Of a stretch of DNA of 6,088 bases, positions 5,254 through 6,088 are shown in pieces. The stretch is from a bacterium (GTDB lineage: Bacteria; Fidelibacterota; Marinisomatia; Marinisomatales; JAHJCW01): the NCBI GenBank assembly GCA_018812885.1, contig JAHJCW010000278.1, forward strand, positions 1 to 6,088, written 5' to 3'. Each line of letters opens with the position of its first letter. The first letter of the stretch is position 1. A program made the position numbers and the translations under genes. The notes under the pieces were generated by a model, which saw only the letters and a program-made list of their open reading frames with translations, searched no databases and had not been told where the DNA came from.

Positions 5254-5859
5254 CTATTCTAAAATATTAGTCATAGAATAGATGTTTATCCATTTTTTAC
5301 CTATTTCGTTAAATCGTCTAAGTAAATTAAATAAAGAAATAAATTTTATTTCATAAGAGGAAATTGATACTCCATCCTGAGTCGAACTAATTGAAATAGT
5401 ATAAGTATCAATTGATTGTAATTCTTTATCAATATGTTCAACTGTATTCCTCAAATTCTTTATTATTGTTTGATGATTTTTGATTAATTTGCATTCTGTC
5501 CTATCAATTTCTAACTTTCCTCTAACAGATATTATTTTGTCAAAAATAAGATATATTCTTTTTATAGCATTGATGCAATTTTCAATATGATCCCAAAATC
5601 CAAATATAAAAATTGTTCTATATCCTCTTTCCTCACCGTTTTTAATTTCATCTATTTGTTCTAACAATAATTCTCTTGAAGAATTATATTCGTTACATGC
5701 TTTATCAACCAGTCTTATAAATACTTTTAAAGAAATATTTTCTTGTGGCAATAAGTTTTCACCACTTGAAATGAGTGAAGATGCCAAATAATTAGCTTTC
5801 AAATTATCAACTGCTAGTAGTGGCATTTTACATTCAGTTAGTGTGGATATATTTTTCAT
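5254..5859 (-). CDS. hypothetical helical protein with an RX4H (HEPN-like) motif
   Basis: Soluble 201-residue protein of unrecognised family. It is mostly predicted helical: about residues 43-78 (KVFIRLVDKACNEY onward), 84-113 (IFGFWDHIENCINAIKRIYL then FDKIISVR) and 122-148, ending in the segment LRNTVEHIDKEL. A beta-like stretch follows (TYTISISSTQDGVSISSYEI, about 152-171), then a last helix. Arg137-Asn-Thr-Val-Glu-His142 is an R-x4-H arrangement, the spacing of the catalytic motif in HEPN RNases. The RN--EH-D context also occurs in many uncharacterised bacterial HEPN-like proteins. Some HEPN members are toxins, but others are inactive or scaffold proteins. No MNT-type antitoxin or other partner is adjacent in the visible part. 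The ATG has only a weak upstream CGGA. Met12 has no SD, so Met1 is kept. Strong AT bias matches the two membrane genes downstream. Confidence 0.72.
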   Translation of the reverse strand: MKNISTLTECKMPLLAVDNLKANYLASSLISSGENLLPQENISLKVFIRLVDKACNEYNSSRELLLEQIDEIKNGEERGYRTIFIFGFWDHIENCINAIKRIYLIFDKIISVRGKLEIDRTECKLIKNHQTIIKNLRNTVEHIDKELQSIDTYTISISSTQDGVSISSYEIKFISLFNLLRRFNEIGKKWINIYSMTNILE

Positions 5860-5908
5860 TTCCGTTTGGTTTTTCTGTCTAAATAATTATTACAAATTAT
5901 CATAGTAT

Positions 5909-5936
5909 AAATTACCGTGATATTAGTAATTCTCAA
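5909..5936 (-). promoter_or_regulatory. weak promoter candidate upstream of the RX4H protein gene
   Basis: On the - strand, TTGAGA (5931-5936) is followed after 16 nt by TAATTT (5909-5914), with further -10-like hexamers TATACT and GATAAT just downstream. It lies in the 120-nt intergenic region 5860-5979, between the stop of the edge membrane protein and the ATG at 5859. The region is very AT-rich, so the match is weak. Confidence 0.22.
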
Positions 5937-5979
5937 AAATTCCTCATTCGGTTGGGTTCCTTTATTACAACACAAAGAA

Positions 5980-6087
5980 TTATTTATTTGAATTCCATCT
6001 TGCTGCATCAATAATTGACCATATGTGAATGATCCATCCAAATAAAATTATCCATAGAACTGCTGCTAAACAAAAATGAATTATTGC
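5980..6087 (-). CDS. C-terminal fragment of a membrane protein (5' end outside window)
   Basis: Reading the - strand from base 6087 gives an open frame of 35 codons ending in TAA at 5980-5982, with no start codon in the window. The peptide begins AIIHFCLAAVLWIILFGWII and continues HIWSIIDAARWNSNK. This is a hydrophobic helix followed by a short amphipathic tail, the typical end of a small bacterial multi-pass membrane protein. The GW-IHIWSIIDA-RWN pattern resembles the tails of small TM2-like membrane proteins, a resemblance from memory only. Codon use is sensible and the peptide is clearly more protein-like than the other frames here. A 61-codon ATG frame overlapping it in a different phase (5856-6041) is therefore rejected. 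The gene lies on the same strand as, and 120 nt upstream of, the RX4H protein gene. Confidence 0.6.
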   Translation of the reverse strand, partial: AIIHFCLAAVLWIILFGWIIHIWSIIDAARWNSNK

Positions 6088-6088
6088 C

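Noticed and set aside
5857..5963. Imperfect repeat between the region around the RX4H gene start (CATTTCCGTTTGG) and 5944-5963 (CATTCGGTTGGG).
   Set aside because: About 14 of 20 positions match with a gap, which is not distinguishable from chance in T-rich DNA.
5856..6041. 61-codon ATG frame on the - strand whose stop overlaps the start of the RX4H protein gene.
   Set aside because: Its 5' third overlaps, in another phase, the convincing membrane-protein C-terminus ending at 5980. The rest runs through AT-rich intergenic DNA. No SD precedes its ATG and the peptide shows no domain-like character.

Overview
The window reads as part of a bacterial chromosome of low to moderate G+C. It has two parts that differ in function, strand and base composition. 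No taxonomic marker is present. Clear Shine-Dalgarno (SD) motifs precede most genes, and the ferredoxin-dependent 2-oxoacid oxidoreductase and oxygen-sensitive class I fumarase suggest an anaerobic or microaerophilic bacterium, possibly from an uncultured low-GC lineage. That placement is a guess.

Part 1 (bases 1-2899, + strand) is a compact central-carbon operon. It holds the 3' end of a 2-oxoacid:ferredoxin oxidoreductase alpha subunit (korA-like), the complete beta subunit (korB), and the alpha and beta subunits of a two-subunit [4Fe-4S] class I fumarate hydratase. korA stops directly before the korB start codon, 21 nt separate korB from the fumarase alpha gene, and the two fumarase genes overlap by 8 nt. 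Together they would interconvert 2-oxoglutarate and succinyl-CoA using ferredoxin, and fumarate and malate. These are two steps of an oxidative, reductive or split TCA cycle.

Part 2 (about 2900-6088) is accessory in character, and every gene lies on the - strand. It opens with a 130-nt convergent junction. Next is a single-copy predicted lipoprotein of unknown function, best started at its fifth codon, with two promoter-like boxes and a 16-bp palindrome upstream. A 296-nt gene-free stretch follows. Then come two adjacent multi-pass membrane proteins (13 nt apart), a soluble helical protein with an Arg-x4-His motif typical of HEPN-like folds, and, at the right edge, the C-terminus of another membrane protein. 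That last fragment has no start codon inside the window. The three full genes between 3881 and 5859 are visibly more AT-rich than the operon: by hand count 16/60 G+C at 4021-4080 and 13/60 at 5281-5340, against 21/60 at 781-840 and 37/60 at 1981-2040.

I found no tRNA, rRNA, CRISPR array, insertion sequence, integrase or long repeat. The most interesting element is the AT-rich group of a HEPN-like protein with two membrane proteins. Nothing in the sequence proves that it is a functional system.
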